A stretch of 10,166 nucleotides of DNA from an uncultured Clostridia bacterium (GTDB taxonomy: Bacteria; Bacillota; Clostridia; Oscillospirales; Oscillospiraceae): NCBI GenBank assembly GCA_945946745.1, contig CAMEWZ010000056.1, forward strand, positions 1 to 10,166, read 5' to 3'. The notes beneath the pieces are model-generated. The model saw only the letters and a list, made by a program, of their open reading frames with translations. It ran no database searches and was not told the DNA's origin. The translations under genes and the position numbers were made by a program. Below, piece after piece: positions 1-6,384 of this stretch (position 1 is the first letter of the stretch; each line of letters starts with the position of its first letter).

Positions 1-362
1 CCGTACTTCTTTCTCTCCTTCATTCTGGGGTCGCGGGTCATGAAGCCGGCGGCCTTCAGAGCAGGACGGTTCTCGGGGTTCAAGGTGACCAGGGCGCGGG
101 AAATGCCGTGGCGGATGGCGCCAGCCTGGCCGGAAACGCCGCCGCCGGCGACGGTAACAACGATGTCCACCTTACCCAGCAGGTCGGTGGTGACCAGAGG
201 CTGACGGACGATCAGCTTCAAAGTCTCCAGACCGAAGTAGTCGTTGATGTCGCGGCCATTGATGATGATGGAGCCGGTGCCGTTCTCGTAGACCCGAACG
301 CGGGCAACGGAGGACTTACGACGGCCGGTGCCGTAAAAATACTTCTTCTTGCTCTCGTACAT
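1..362 (-). CDS. rpsI: 30S ribosomal protein S9, C-terminus cut by window edge
   Basis: Structural protein of the small ribosomal subunit head; in the S9 family the extended C-terminal tail reaches the P-site tRNA. Translating the minus strand from the ATG at 362-360 gives 120 complete codons beginning MYESKKKYFYGTGRRKSSVA, with the family hallmarks GTGRRKSSVARV, the GGG(V)SGQAGAIRHGISRAL core and the RDPRMKERKKYG segment. The remaining tail of about ten residues, normally ending in SKR, lies outside the window, so the gene is partial by position rather than damaged. A GGAGGT ribosome-binding site sits about 7 bases before the ATG. The gene starts 17 bases after the rplM stop, the conserved rplM-rpsI pair, and no promoter is visible between them, so it should be cotranscribed with rplM. 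Confidence 0.97.
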   Translation of the reverse strand, partial: MYESKKKYFYGTGRRKSSVARVRVYENGTGSIIINGRDINDYFGLETLKLIVRQPLVTTDLLGKVDIVVTVAGGGVSGQAGAIRHGISRALVTLNPENRPALKAAGFMTRDPRMKERKKY

Positions 363-379
363 TCTAAGTTACCTCCAAA

Positions 380-811
380 TTAGTCCTGAGTCCAAGCGAC
401 CGGCTTCTGGGCGGCATGGGGATGCTCAGCGCCCTTGTACAGATGCAGGCGGGTCAGCGCGTGCTTGCCCAGGGTGTTCTTGGGCAGCATGCCCTTCACA
501 GCCAGCTCCATGGCGTAGTCGCTGCGGGCGGCCATCATATCCCGGGCCTTGGTCTCCTTCAGACCGCCGATCCAGCCGGACACGCGGTAGTAGGTCTTCT
601 GCTCGGGCTTCTTGCCGGTTAAGATAGCCTTGTCGGTGTTGATGATGATGACATTGTCACCGCAGTCAACGTTGGGGGTGAAGTCAGACTTGTGCTTGCC
701 CCGCAGCAGGTTGGCGGCGATGACAGCGGTGCGGCCCAGAGGCTTGCCAGCAGCGTCAATCACGTACCACTTGCGCTCCAGGGTCTCCTTCTTCAGCAGA
801 GTAGTGGACAT
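380..811 (-). CDS. rplM: 50S ribosomal protein L13
   Basis: Early-assembly protein of the large ribosomal subunit that binds 23S rRNA. The 143-residue product is full length for bacterial L13 (usually about 142-148). It carries typical segments: KWYVIDAAGKPLGR near the N-terminus, a NLLRGKHK stretch, CGDNVIIINTDK, the YYRVSGWIGGLK region, and GMLPKNTLGKHALTRLHLYKG followed by EHPHAAQKP. I chose the ATG at 811-809 because GGAGG lies 8 bases upstream. A longer reading from a TTG at 826 would place that Shine-Dalgarno inside the coding region. First gene of the rplM-rpsI operon, with its own promoter and a roughly 70-base leader. Confidence 0.97.
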   Translation of the reverse strand: MSTTLLKKETLERKWYVIDAAGKPLGRTAVIAANLLRGKHKSDFTPNVDCGDNVIIINTDKAILTGKKPEQKTYYRVSGWIGGLKETKARDMMAARSDYAMELAVKGMLPKNTLGKHALTRLHLYKGAEHPHAAQKPVAWTQD

Positions 812-841
812 TATGGTTTCCTCCAATTGGATTAAAATATT

Positions 842-870
842 TTGACATTTCGGGGCGCTTGAAGTACAAT
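842..870 (+). promoter_or_regulatory. candidate sigma-A promoter reading toward the ttcA-like gene
   Basis: TTGACA (842-847) and TACAAT (865-870) are 17 bases apart on the plus strand, 11 of 12 consensus matches, with a predicted start near 877. It faces the rplM promoter head on. A weaker alternative, TTGAGA (928-933) with TAAACT (952-957) and an 18-base spacer, lies nearer the gene. One of these presumably drives the 1038-3071 gene run. Confidence 0.55.
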
Positions 871-883
871 AACTTCAAGACGC
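855..883 (-). promoter_or_regulatory. hairpin at the 5' end of the rplM leader RNA
   Basis: The minus-strand RNA can fold an 8-bp perfect stem CTTGAAGT/ACTTCAAG around the loop TATTGT. A further three GCG/CGC pairs extend it past a single bulged T. It begins almost exactly at the predicted transcription start. Leader structures autoregulating L13 operons are known in Firmicutes, so this could be an L13-responsive element or simply a 5' stabilising hairpin; I cannot match it to a specific family by eye. The same DNA contains the -10 box of a plus-strand promoter, so it could also be an operator. Confidence 0.5.
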
Positions 884-889
884 TAGATT

Positions 890-918
890 TTTATACCACA
901 TGAAAAATCAAATGTCAA
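890..918 (-). promoter_or_regulatory. sigma-A promoter of rplM-rpsI
   Basis: Read on the minus strand, TTGACA (918-913) and TATAAA (895-890) are separated by exactly 17 bases, 11 of 12 matches to the housekeeping consensus. The predicted transcription start is near 883, giving a leader of about 72 bases before the rplM ATG. This fits the strong expression expected of a ribosomal protein operon. Confidence 0.85.
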
Positions 919-1037
919 CCATCTTTTTTGAGAAAATTGCGAAATCCAGAGTAAACTCAGTTATACGCTGAAATACTCTCAAATACTCGCGTTATCTCAC
1001 ATCCTATTTTTATGCTTTTTCGGAGGAAATGGAAGTT

Positions 1038-1772
1038 ATGCAAAAGCTTATGGGCCTGGTTCGCCGGTGTGTGGAGGACTATGACATGATTGGAACCGGG
1101 GATAAGATCGCCGTGGGTGTCTCTGGCGGCAAGGATTCTCTGGCACTGCTGGTGCTTTTGGCGGGACTGCGGGAGTATTTTCCCTTTGAACTGGAGGCCA
1201 TCACCATTGACATGGGCCTGGGGATGGATTACACCGGGGTGGAGGCGCTGTGCGAAGCCTGGAAGGTGCCCTATACCATTGTGAAAACGGAGATCGCTCC
1301 CATAATTTTTGATCACCGCAAGGAGAAGAATCCCTGCTCCCTGTGCGCCAAAATGCGCAGGGGAGCCTTGAACCAGGCAATTTTGGAGAAGGGCTTCCAC
1401 AAGCTGGCTCTGGGCCACCACTACGATGACGCTGTGGAGACCTTCCTCATGTCCCTGCTGTTTGAGGGGCGGATCAGCTGCTTTCAGCCGGTGACCAATT
1501 TGGATCGGACGGGGATCATCCAGATCCGGCCCATGCTTTATATCCACGAAAAGACGGTGGACAATTTTGCCACCCGGATGGAGCTGCCTGTCATTGCCAA
1601 CCGCTGCCCGGTGGATAAGGTCACCAAGCGGGAGGAGGTCAAGCGGCTGATCTTCGAACTGAGCAAGACCTACCCCGATTTAAAGGAGCGTATCTTCGGC
1701 GCCATGCAGCGCTACCCCTTGGCACAGTGGGAGCCGAAGGGGCGGTATAAGCGGCCGAAGGATTCAGAATAA
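1038..1772 (+). CDS. ttcA: TtcA-family tRNA 2-thiolation protein (PP-loop ATPase)
   Basis: The TtcA family adenylates a tRNA base and replaces its oxygen with sulfur; TtcA itself makes 2-thiocytidine at tRNA position 32 using an iron-sulfur cluster. The 244-residue product has the PP-loop SGGKDS (29-34), a CSLC motif (C100, C103) followed by AKMRRG, a GHHYDDAVET motif (127-135), and a third cysteine in NRCP (C190). This is the C-x-x-C plus distal Cys pattern of TtcA cluster ligands. GGAGG at 1022-1026 is only 2 bases before an ATG at 1029 but 11 before the ATG at 1038, so I prefer 1038; the difference is three residues. Many Clostridia carry TtcA-family paralogs whose exact tRNA target is untested, so the family is sure and the precise product less so. 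It opens a plus-strand run containing another tRNA-modifying enzyme, dusB. Confidence 0.88.
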   Translation: MQKLMGLVRRCVEDYDMIGTGDKIAVGVSGGKDSLALLVLLAGLREYFPFELEAITIDMGLGMDYTGVEALCEAWKVPYTIVKTEIAPIIFDHRKEKNPCSLCAKMRRGALNQAILEKGFHKLALGHHYDDAVETFLMSLLFEGRISCFQPVTNLDRTGIIQIRPMLYIHEKTVDNFATRMELPVIANRCPVDKVTKREEVKRLIFELSKTYPDLKERIFGAMQRYPLAQWEPKGRYKRPKDSE

Positions 1773-1795
1773 TCTGCCAGTTTTTGGACATACTT

Positions 1796-1809
1796 CCTCC
1801 GTAAGGAGG
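1796..1809 (+). promoter_or_regulatory. GNRA-capped hairpin covering a Shine-Dalgarno
   Basis: CCTCC (1796-1800), GTAA (1801-1804) and GGAGG (1805-1809) form a 5-bp all-GC-type stem with a GUAA tetraloop, a stable GNRA class. The 3' arm is the whole Shine-Dalgarno of the gene starting at 1819, so the fold would hide the ribosome-binding site. Confidence 0.5.
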
Positions 1810-1818
1810 CGGTAAATC

Positions 1819-2079
1819 ATGGTAAAGGGCATTTCCCGTCAAGTGATCGTGGTGCATTCCCCGGAGCCGAAGCTGTTTGAGCAGGCCATTTTTATTCTGA
1901 GGGATGACGCCATAGGAAAGGGCATCACCGACGAGGAACTGATGAAGGAGGCCCAGCAGGCCATCCACGGCCCGGACAGGCCGGGAAAGCGGCGGCACCT
2001 CTATCTTTATGGCGCGGTATGGGCCACCGGAGGCGCGATGCTCACGGGCCTTGTGTGGCTGCTGACGGTGCTGCTTTGA
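1819..2079 (+). CDS. small protein with one C-terminal membrane segment, function unknown
   Basis: An 86-residue protein that I do not assign to a characterised family. Residues 1-59 are a soluble, charged region starting MVKGISRQVIVVHSPEPKLF and containing a probable helix around 36-50 (TDEELMKEAQQAIHG). The basic patch RPGKRRH (54-60) is followed by a hydrophobic stretch of about 25 residues (62-86) ending at the stop. The positive patch before the segment predicts the N-terminal region stays in the cytoplasm with a tail anchor. AAGGAGG lies 9 bases upstream of the ATG, so the gene looks genuinely translated. It sits 46 bases after the ttcA-like gene and 26 before dusB, suggesting cotranscription. 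The hydrophilic part could bind a ribosomal or tRNA-related partner, but that is only a guess from context. Confidence 0.8.
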   Translation: MVKGISRQVIVVHSPEPKLFEQAIFILRDDAIGKGITDEELMKEAQQAIHGPDRPGKRRHLYLYGAVWATGGAMLTGLVWLLTVLL

Positions 2080-2105
2080 CAGAAAGGAATTTTAAGAGAG
2101 ATAAT

Positions 2106-3071
2106 ATGCGTATCGGAAACATAGAATTAGACAATCCCGTATTTCTTGCGCCCATGGCGGGGGTAACGGACTGGGCCTTCCGTACGGTTTGCGCCCGGCT
2201 GGGGGCAGGGGTCACGGTGACGGAAATGGTGTCCTCCCGGGCGCTGGTATACCAGGATAAAAAGAGCGCCAAGCTGCTGCGGAAAAATGAGGGCAGCGTC
2301 TGCGGCGCCCAGATCTTCGGCAATGACCCCCAGATCATGGCCCAGGCGGCCCAGCTTGCGCTGGAAATCTCCGGCTGTGATTTTATCGACATCAACATGG
2401 GCTGCCCCATGCCCAAGGTGGCGAACGCCGGCGACGGCTGCGGACTGATGCGCACCCCGGAGCTGGCGGGGGAAATCGTGGCGGCAGTAGCCAAGGCCGT
2501 GGAAGTCCCTGTCACCGTCAAGTGCCGCCTTGGCTGGGACAAGGGCAGCGTCAACGTGGTGGATTTTGCCAAGCGTATGGAGGACAACGGCGCGGCTATG
2601 GTGGCTGTCCACGGGCGAACCCGGAGTATGCTCTATTCCGGCGTGGCGGACTGGGATACCATCCGCAAGGTCAAGGAACACCTGTCCATTCCGGTGATTG
2701 CCAATGGGGATATCACCGGCGGAGAAGCGGCGGTGCGGTGCCTAAAGCGTACCGGGGCGGACGGGCTGATGATCGGCAGGAGCACCTTTGGCGATCCCTG
2801 GATTTTCCAGGAGGTCAGCGCAGCGTTGGCAGGGAAGGAATACCCCGGCCGTCCTTGCCTGGCTGACCGGATTGCTGTGGCAGTGGAACAGTTTCAGCTG
2901 GCGGAACAGGATCACGGGGAACATATTGCCTGCCTGGAGGCGCGAAAGCACTTTGCCTGGTACCTCCGGGGGGTGGCCCACAGCAGCTACTACAAAAACC
3001 AGATCACCAGCTTGACTACGATGGAGGATATCTACCGTGTAGCCAAGGACGTGGTGCGGGATTTGCAATAA
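2106..3071 (+). CDS. dusB: tRNA dihydrouridine synthase, DusB type
   Basis: FMN-dependent enzyme that reduces uridine to dihydrouridine in the tRNA D-loop using NADPH. The 321-residue product is normal length and shows the family motifs in order: LAPMAGVTDWAFR (14-26, FMN binding), DINMGCPMPKV (95-105) with C100 in the position of the catalytic cysteine, TVKCRLGWD (137-145) with K139, VHGRTR (168-173) with H169, PVIANGDI (196-203), and GADGLMIGRSTFGDPWIF (217-234). The loop after the catalytic Cys reads AGDGCGLM instead of the more usual GSGSALM or GAGAALM. I chose the ATG at 2106 because it begins at the family N-terminus (MRIGNIELDNPVFLAPMAG). No strong Shine-Dalgarno is nearby: AAAGGA is about 16 bases away and only GAGAG is close, so coupling to the upstream 86-aa gene is plausible. 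Confidence 0.95.
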   Translation: MRIGNIELDNPVFLAPMAGVTDWAFRTVCARLGAGVTVTEMVSSRALVYQDKKSAKLLRKNEGSVCGAQIFGNDPQIMAQAAQLALEISGCDFIDINMGCPMPKVANAGDGCGLMRTPELAGEIVAAVAKAVEVPVTVKCRLGWDKGSVNVVDFAKRMEDNGAAMVAVHGRTRSMLYSGVADWDTIRKVKEHLSIPVIANGDITGGEAAVRCLKRTGADGLMIGRSTFGDPWIFQEVSAALAGKEYPGRPCLADRIAVAVEQFQLAEQDHGEHIACLEARKHFAWYLRGVAHSSYYKNQITSLTTMEDIYRVAKDVVRDLQ

Positions 3072-3088
3072 TTTCCATTGATAAAAAC

Positions 3089-3136
3089 AAAGCTGCTTCA
3101 TACCCTAATCCAGAGGTGAGGGTATGAAGCGGCTTT
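3089..3136 (+). promoter_or_regulatory. 18-bp stem-loop over the start codon of the M23 gene
   Basis: Left arm 3089-3106 pairs with right arm 3119-3136 over 18 positions, all Watson-Crick except one U-G (3094 with 3131). The 12-base loop (3107-3118) holds AGAGGT, the ribosome-binding site, while the ATG (3124-3126) and the first four codons lie in the right arm. The left arm is preceded by an A-rich run and the right arm ends in TTTT, so it resembles a dusB terminator whose descending arm doubles as the next gene's start. Readthrough transcripts would have the start codon locked in a helix. Confidence 0.75.
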
Positions 3137-4074
3137 TCCTGTTGTTCCTATTGCTTTTCCCACTGCTGGTCATCCCTGCCAAGGCGGATACCATCAAATG
3201 GGTGGATTTTGATGTTTCCTATGAATCCCTAAAATATGCCCTGGATCAGGACATCGCCACCTTTGACCAGGAAAAGCACATTTCCTGGATTGATTCCCTG
3301 GCGCTGGCGGCCTGCCGCACCGGGGGAAAGTGCGGCCTGGCCTCGGTGAAGCAGGCGGTGGCGGATTTGAAGAGGGACAAGTCCCCGGAGGAGCTGCTGG
3401 GGGAGCTGTACAAATATTATGACTACTATCACCGCGCCTATTCCGCCGCCCTTGGCGGCCTGGTGGGCAGCTACGCCATTGAAAAGGATGGCCAGTGGGT
3501 GCCAACCTATGGTTTAAAGGCCTTTTCCCCCATCGCGGCGGGCTATGGCTACAGCCACTGCGACGATTTCGGAGTGGCCCGATCCTTCGGCTTCCGTCGC
3601 AAGCACCTGGGAAACGACTTGATGAGCGGTCTGGGAACGCCCATTGTGGCGGTGGAGGGCGGTGTAGTCGAGGCCATGGGCTGGAACCGCTACGGCGGCT
3701 GGCGCATCGGCATCCGCAGCTTTGACAGCAAGCGCTATTATTACTATGCCCATCTGCAAAAGGACAAGCCCTTCGCCCCGGGGCTGGAGGAAGGGGATAT
3801 TGTCCAGGCGGGGGATCTGATCGGCTTTATGGGCCGGACGGGCTATTCCGATAGGGAAAACGTCAACAATATCGAAACGGTTCATCTGCATTTTGGACTG
3901 GAGCTGGTGTTTGACGAAAGTCAAAAGGAGTGCAACAGCGAAATCTGGATCGATGTGTACGACATTGTTAGGCTCCTCTCTACCCACCGCAGTAGCCTGC
4001 AAAAAACGCCGGACGGCTGGCAGCGGGTGTATCCGTACCAGGATTTGGACGTGGAGGAATTTCCACGGGAATAA
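3124..4074 (+). CDS. secreted M23-family (LytM-type) metallopeptidase
   Basis: Predicted zinc endopeptidase acting on peptidoglycan cross-bridges outside the membrane. Of 316 residues, 1-21 form a signal peptide (MKRLFLLFLLLFPLLVIP then AKA before D22). A helical domain of unknown role covers about 30-115, with C64 and C70 close together. The M23 core follows: H161-L-G-N-D165 (first zinc ligands), G-T-P-I-V-A-V-E-G-G (171-180), YYYYAHL with H210, GDIVQAGDLIGFMGRTG (224-240), and HLHFG (254-258) with the final His pair. All expected metal and catalytic residues are present, so it should be active rather than a degenerate scaffold like some SpoIIQ proteins. The C-terminal 60 residues after the core (DVYDIVRLL onward) are an extension without a recognised domain. 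It starts 52 bases after dusB inside a strong stem-loop. Confidence 0.9.
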   Translation: MKRLFLLFLLLFPLLVIPAKADTIKWVDFDVSYESLKYALDQDIATFDQEKHISWIDSLALAACRTGGKCGLASVKQAVADLKRDKSPEELLGELYKYYDYYHRAYSAALGGLVGSYAIEKDGQWVPTYGLKAFSPIAAGYGYSHCDDFGVARSFGFRRKHLGNDLMSGLGTPIVAVEGGVVEAMGWNRYGGWRIGIRSFDSKRYYYYAHLQKDKPFAPGLEEGDIVQAGDLIGFMGRTGYSDRENVNNIETVHLHFGLELVFDESQKECNSEIWIDVYDIVRLLSTHRSSLQKTPDGWQRVYPYQDLDVEEFPRE

Positions 4075-4087
4075 ACGAAAGGGGCAA

Positions 4088-4112
4088 AGGCTCCCTTTAC
4101 ACAAGGGAGCCT
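4088..4112 (-). terminator. stem-loop between convergent genes, probable terminator
   Basis: AGGCTCCCTT (4088-4097) and AAGGGAGCCT (4103-4112) form a perfect 10-bp stem with a TACAC loop. On the minus strand it is followed by TTTGCCCCTTT, a mediocre T tract, and it overlaps the trmO stop codon. On the plus strand there is no T tract, so it more likely ends the zinc operon than the peptidase gene, though it may slow polymerase from both sides. Confidence 0.6.
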
Positions 4113-4794
4113 ATGGCCTGCGCACCTCATGGACAGTCAGCACATCGTCCTCCACGGTAAACCGGATATCAAATCCCGCGAAGGTTAGGCCGTAGATCCG
4201 TCCGGCTTTTCGCTGGTAGGAGGGCCGGGGGTCATGGGAGAGAACGCCAATGGCCGCCTCCTGTTTTTCCGGGGGAAGGAGCGCCAAAAGTCCGGCAGGG
4301 AAGTCTACGTTCAGCAGGAAATCCCCTGCGGTGTCCGTAAAGCCGCCGGAGGCCTCCGGATGACAGTCTGCGTAGGGAACATAGGGCTTGATATCAAAAA
4401 TCGGCGTCCCGTCCAGCAAATCCGCCCCACCCACATGGAGCACGGTTCCGTAGGCCGCTGTCTGCTCCACGCCCAATAGCTTGACGCAGGACAGCCCCAG
4501 ATTGTTGGGCCGGAAGGGAGAGCGGGTGGCGAAAACGCCCATCCGGGTGTTACCACCCAGCCGGGGAGGCCGAACGGTGGGCGACCAGCCCTGGCGGACA
4601 GCTTCCGAGAATTGCCAGATGATCCACAGGTGGGAAAAATCCTCGATGCCCCTTAAGGCATCGGCGTTGCGGAATTCCGGCTCGAACACGATGGTGGAGC
4701 GCAGCTCGTCTACCAGCCCGCTCTGCCGGGGAATGCCGAATTTGGTGGCAAAATCGCTGCGCATCCGGGCAATGGCGTGCATTTCGGCGTTCAT
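4111..4794 (-). CDS. trmO: tRNA t6A37 N6-methyltransferase TrmO (TsaA/YaeB family)
   Basis: Members of this SAM-dependent beta-barrel family methylate N6-threonylcarbamoyladenosine at tRNA position 37. The 227-residue product has the characteristic stretches FGIPRQSGL (19-27), R-G-I-E-D-F-S-H-L-W-I-I-W (48-60), GVFATRSPFRPNNLGLS (86-102), D-G-T-P-I-F-D-I-K-P-Y (128-138), and a C-terminal GIL-like region SYQRKAGRIYGLTFAGFDI. Length matches the family. The ATG at 4794 follows the znuB stop with one base between (TGA T ATG), and GAGGG inside the znuB end serves as ribosome-binding site, so translation is coupled to the zinc permease. The gene lacks any visible promoter of its own and therefore should follow zinc-operon expression. 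The family call is firm; the in vivo substrate is inferred. Confidence 0.93.
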   Translation of the reverse strand: MNAEMHAIARMRSDFATKFGIPRQSGLVDELRSTIVFEPEFRNADALRGIEDFSHLWIIWQFSEAVRQGWSPTVRPPRLGGNTRMGVFATRSPFRPNNLGLSCVKLLGVEQTAAYGTVLHVGGADLLDGTPIFDIKPYVPYADCHPEASGGFTDTAGDFLLNVDFPAGLLALLPPEKQEAAIGVLSHDPRPSYQRKAGRIYGLTFAGFDIRFTVEDDVLTVHEVRRP

Positions 4795-4795
4795 A

Positions 4796-5635
4796 TCAAG
4801 CCCTCACTTTCCGCAGACAGAAGGTGACGGCGAAAATCAGCGCCAGAATTAGGCTGATGGCCGCGCCGGCAGAGCAGCCGGAATAGTAGGACACCGTCAA
4901 TCCGGCGATTCCGGCAGCCAGGGCAAAGAGCACGCTGAAGCCGTGGTACTGCCGCAGATTCCGGGCAATATTCCGGGCCGCGGCGGCGGGCAGCACCAGC
5001 AGGGAGTTGAGAATCAGCAGTCCTACACTGGAAATGCTCAGCGTTACCACCACCGCGATGGCGGTGACAAACAGGGTCTGGGATAGCCCAACAGGAATGC
5101 CCCGGGAGGAGGCCAGCTGGGGATGAATGGCGGTGAGCGTCAGCCGGTTGGCATAGAGCGTCCAGAAAACCAGCACAGCGGCCAGCACCAGCGCCAGCAT
5201 CCCGATTTCGCCGGGGGTGACGGAGAGAATGTCGCCGATCAAATACTTGTTGTACTTGGTAAAGCTGCCACCGCCCAGGGTGGCGACAAAAATACCCAGG
5301 GCCACGGCGCTGCTGGAAAACACGCCGATCAAGGTATCCGCCGCCTGGTTGGAGCGGCTGCGGACGTAGGAAAAGAGCAGCGCGAACACCACGCTGAAGC
5401 CCACCGCCGCCCAGGTGGGCGCGGCCAGGCCGCAGATGGCGCCGATGGCGATACCGGTAAAGGCGGAATGGCCCAAGGCATCGGAAAAGAAGCTCATCCG
5501 CCCGGTGACGATCATGGTGGACAGCAGCCCAAACAAGGGCGCCATCAGCAGCAGCGCCAGCAGGGCATTTTTCATAAAGTCCCAGTGGAGCATCTCCAGG
5601 GGGAGAAAGTCCCACAGTGCGTACCAAAGGCTCAT
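4796..5635 (-). CDS. znuB: zinc ABC transporter permease (ZnuB/ABC-3 family)
   Basis: Membrane subunit of a high-affinity zinc (possibly manganese) importer. The 279-residue product is almost entirely hydrophobic, with about eight to nine membrane segments. It shows ABC-3 hallmarks: MSFFSDALGHSAFTGIAIG (47-65), a LIGDILSVTPGEI stretch (131-143) next to NKY, and SSVGLLILNSLLVLPAAAARN (212-232). The ATG at 5635 overlaps the znuC stop by four bases (ATGA), and AAAGGAGG just upstream lies within the last codons of znuC, a clear sign of coupled translation with its ATPase partner. Confidence 0.94.
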   Translation of the reverse strand: MSLWYALWDFLPLEMLHWDFMKNALLALLLMAPLFGLLSTMIVTGRMSFFSDALGHSAFTGIAIGAICGLAAPTWAAVGFSVVFALLFSYVRSRSNQAADTLIGVFSSSAVALGIFVATLGGGSFTKYNKYLIGDILSVTPGEIGMLALVLAAVLVFWTLYANRLTLTAIHPQLASSRGIPVGLSQTLFVTAIAVVVTLSISSVGLLILNSLLVLPAAAARNIARNLRQYHGFSVLFALAAGIAGLTVSYYSGCSAGAAISLILALIFAVTFCLRKVRA

Positions 5636-6384
5636 AGGCTGCCTCCTTTCATGTGGAACGCTCGGCTGAATTCGGCGGAATTCAGAACGGCCTCCGGCTT
5701 TCCTTGAATCAGCACTGTCCGGTCAATGAGCACCACCTGGTCTGCGTACCGGGGCAGCATGGAAAAATCGTGGGTGGTCATGAGAATAGAAAGGTCATAG
5801 GTTTTTCGGATTTCATCCAGCATGTCCATCAAGGTCTCCATGCCCTCCACATCCACGCCGGACAACGGCTCATCCAAAATCAGAATGTTGGGCATGGGTT
5901 CCAGGGCCAGGGCCAGCAGAACCCGCTGTAATTCACCGCCGGACAGGGTGCCCACCCGCTTGTCGATCAAGTCTTCCCCATGCACCCGTTCCAGGCATTC
6001 CAGCACCTTCTGACGCATGGCCTTGCCCAGTCCCAGGAAGGCGGGGCGCTTGCTCATGCAGCAGGCGAACAGGTCGGCAACGGATACCGGGTCGCTGGGG
6101 TCAAAGGCGGGACTTTGGGGCACGTAGCCGATCCGGGGCTTTTTGCTTCGCTGTCCCGGCTCGGAGAAGGCGATGACGCCCTCGTATTCCCGCTGGCCCA
6201 GGACGGCCTTGAGGAAGGTGGATTTTCCCGCGCCATTGGGGCCGATCAGGGCTACCAGCTCACCGCAGTGGACATGCAGATTTACGTCCCGCAGAATCGG
6301 ATCAGCGCCGATCCGGACGGACAGATTCTCCACCCGCAGGCAGCAGGAATGGCCGCAGGAGCCGCCGTGAATATCCAGTTTCAT
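5632..6384 (-). CDS. znuC: zinc ABC transporter ATP-binding protein
   Basis: ATPase that powers the ZnuB permease. In 250 residues I see Walker A GPNGAGKST (48-56), Q-loop Q90 in YVPQS, signature LSGGE (147-151), Walker B NILILDEP (166-173), D-loop SGVD (175-178) and the switch His in MTTHD (H205), so it should be catalytically complete. Ahead of the usual start of the domain (LRVENLSVRIG) is a short extension, HGGSCGHSCC (6-15), with two His and three Cys, which could bind a metal. Start overlaps the znuA stop by four bases (ATGA). The znuA-znuC-znuB order and overlaps support one transporter. Zinc specificity is inferred from the His-rich ZnuA; Zn and Mn importers of this family look alike. 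Confidence 0.94.
   Translation of the reverse strand: MKLDIHGGSCGHSCCLRVENLSVRIGADPILRDVNLHVHCGELVALIGPNGAGKSTFLKAVLGQREYEGVIAFSEPGQRSKKPRIGYVPQSPAFDPSDPVSVADLFACCMSKRPAFLGLGKAMRQKVLECLERVHGEDLIDKRVGTLSGGELQRVLLALALEPMPNILILDEPLSGVDVEGMETLMDMLDEIRKTYDLSILMTTHDFSMLPRYADQVVLIDRTVLIQGKPEAVLNSAEFSRAFHMKGGSL

Noticed and set aside
812..826. Upstream TTG start for rplM adding five residues
   Set aside because: It overlaps the GGAGG that properly serves the ATG at 811, and L13 proteins do not carry this extension.
957..1547. Long open frame on the minus strand, 196 codons
   Set aside because: It lies antisense to the ttcA-like gene, whose PP-loop and Cys motifs are unmistakable; the translated product has no family features and is a GC-rich shadow.
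4791..5627. Minus-strand frame of 278 codons parallel to znuB
   Set aside because: Same strand but shifted frame; the alternative frame at 4796-5635 gives a clean membrane permease with family motifs, whereas this one gives Arg/Gly/His-rich low-complexity sequence.
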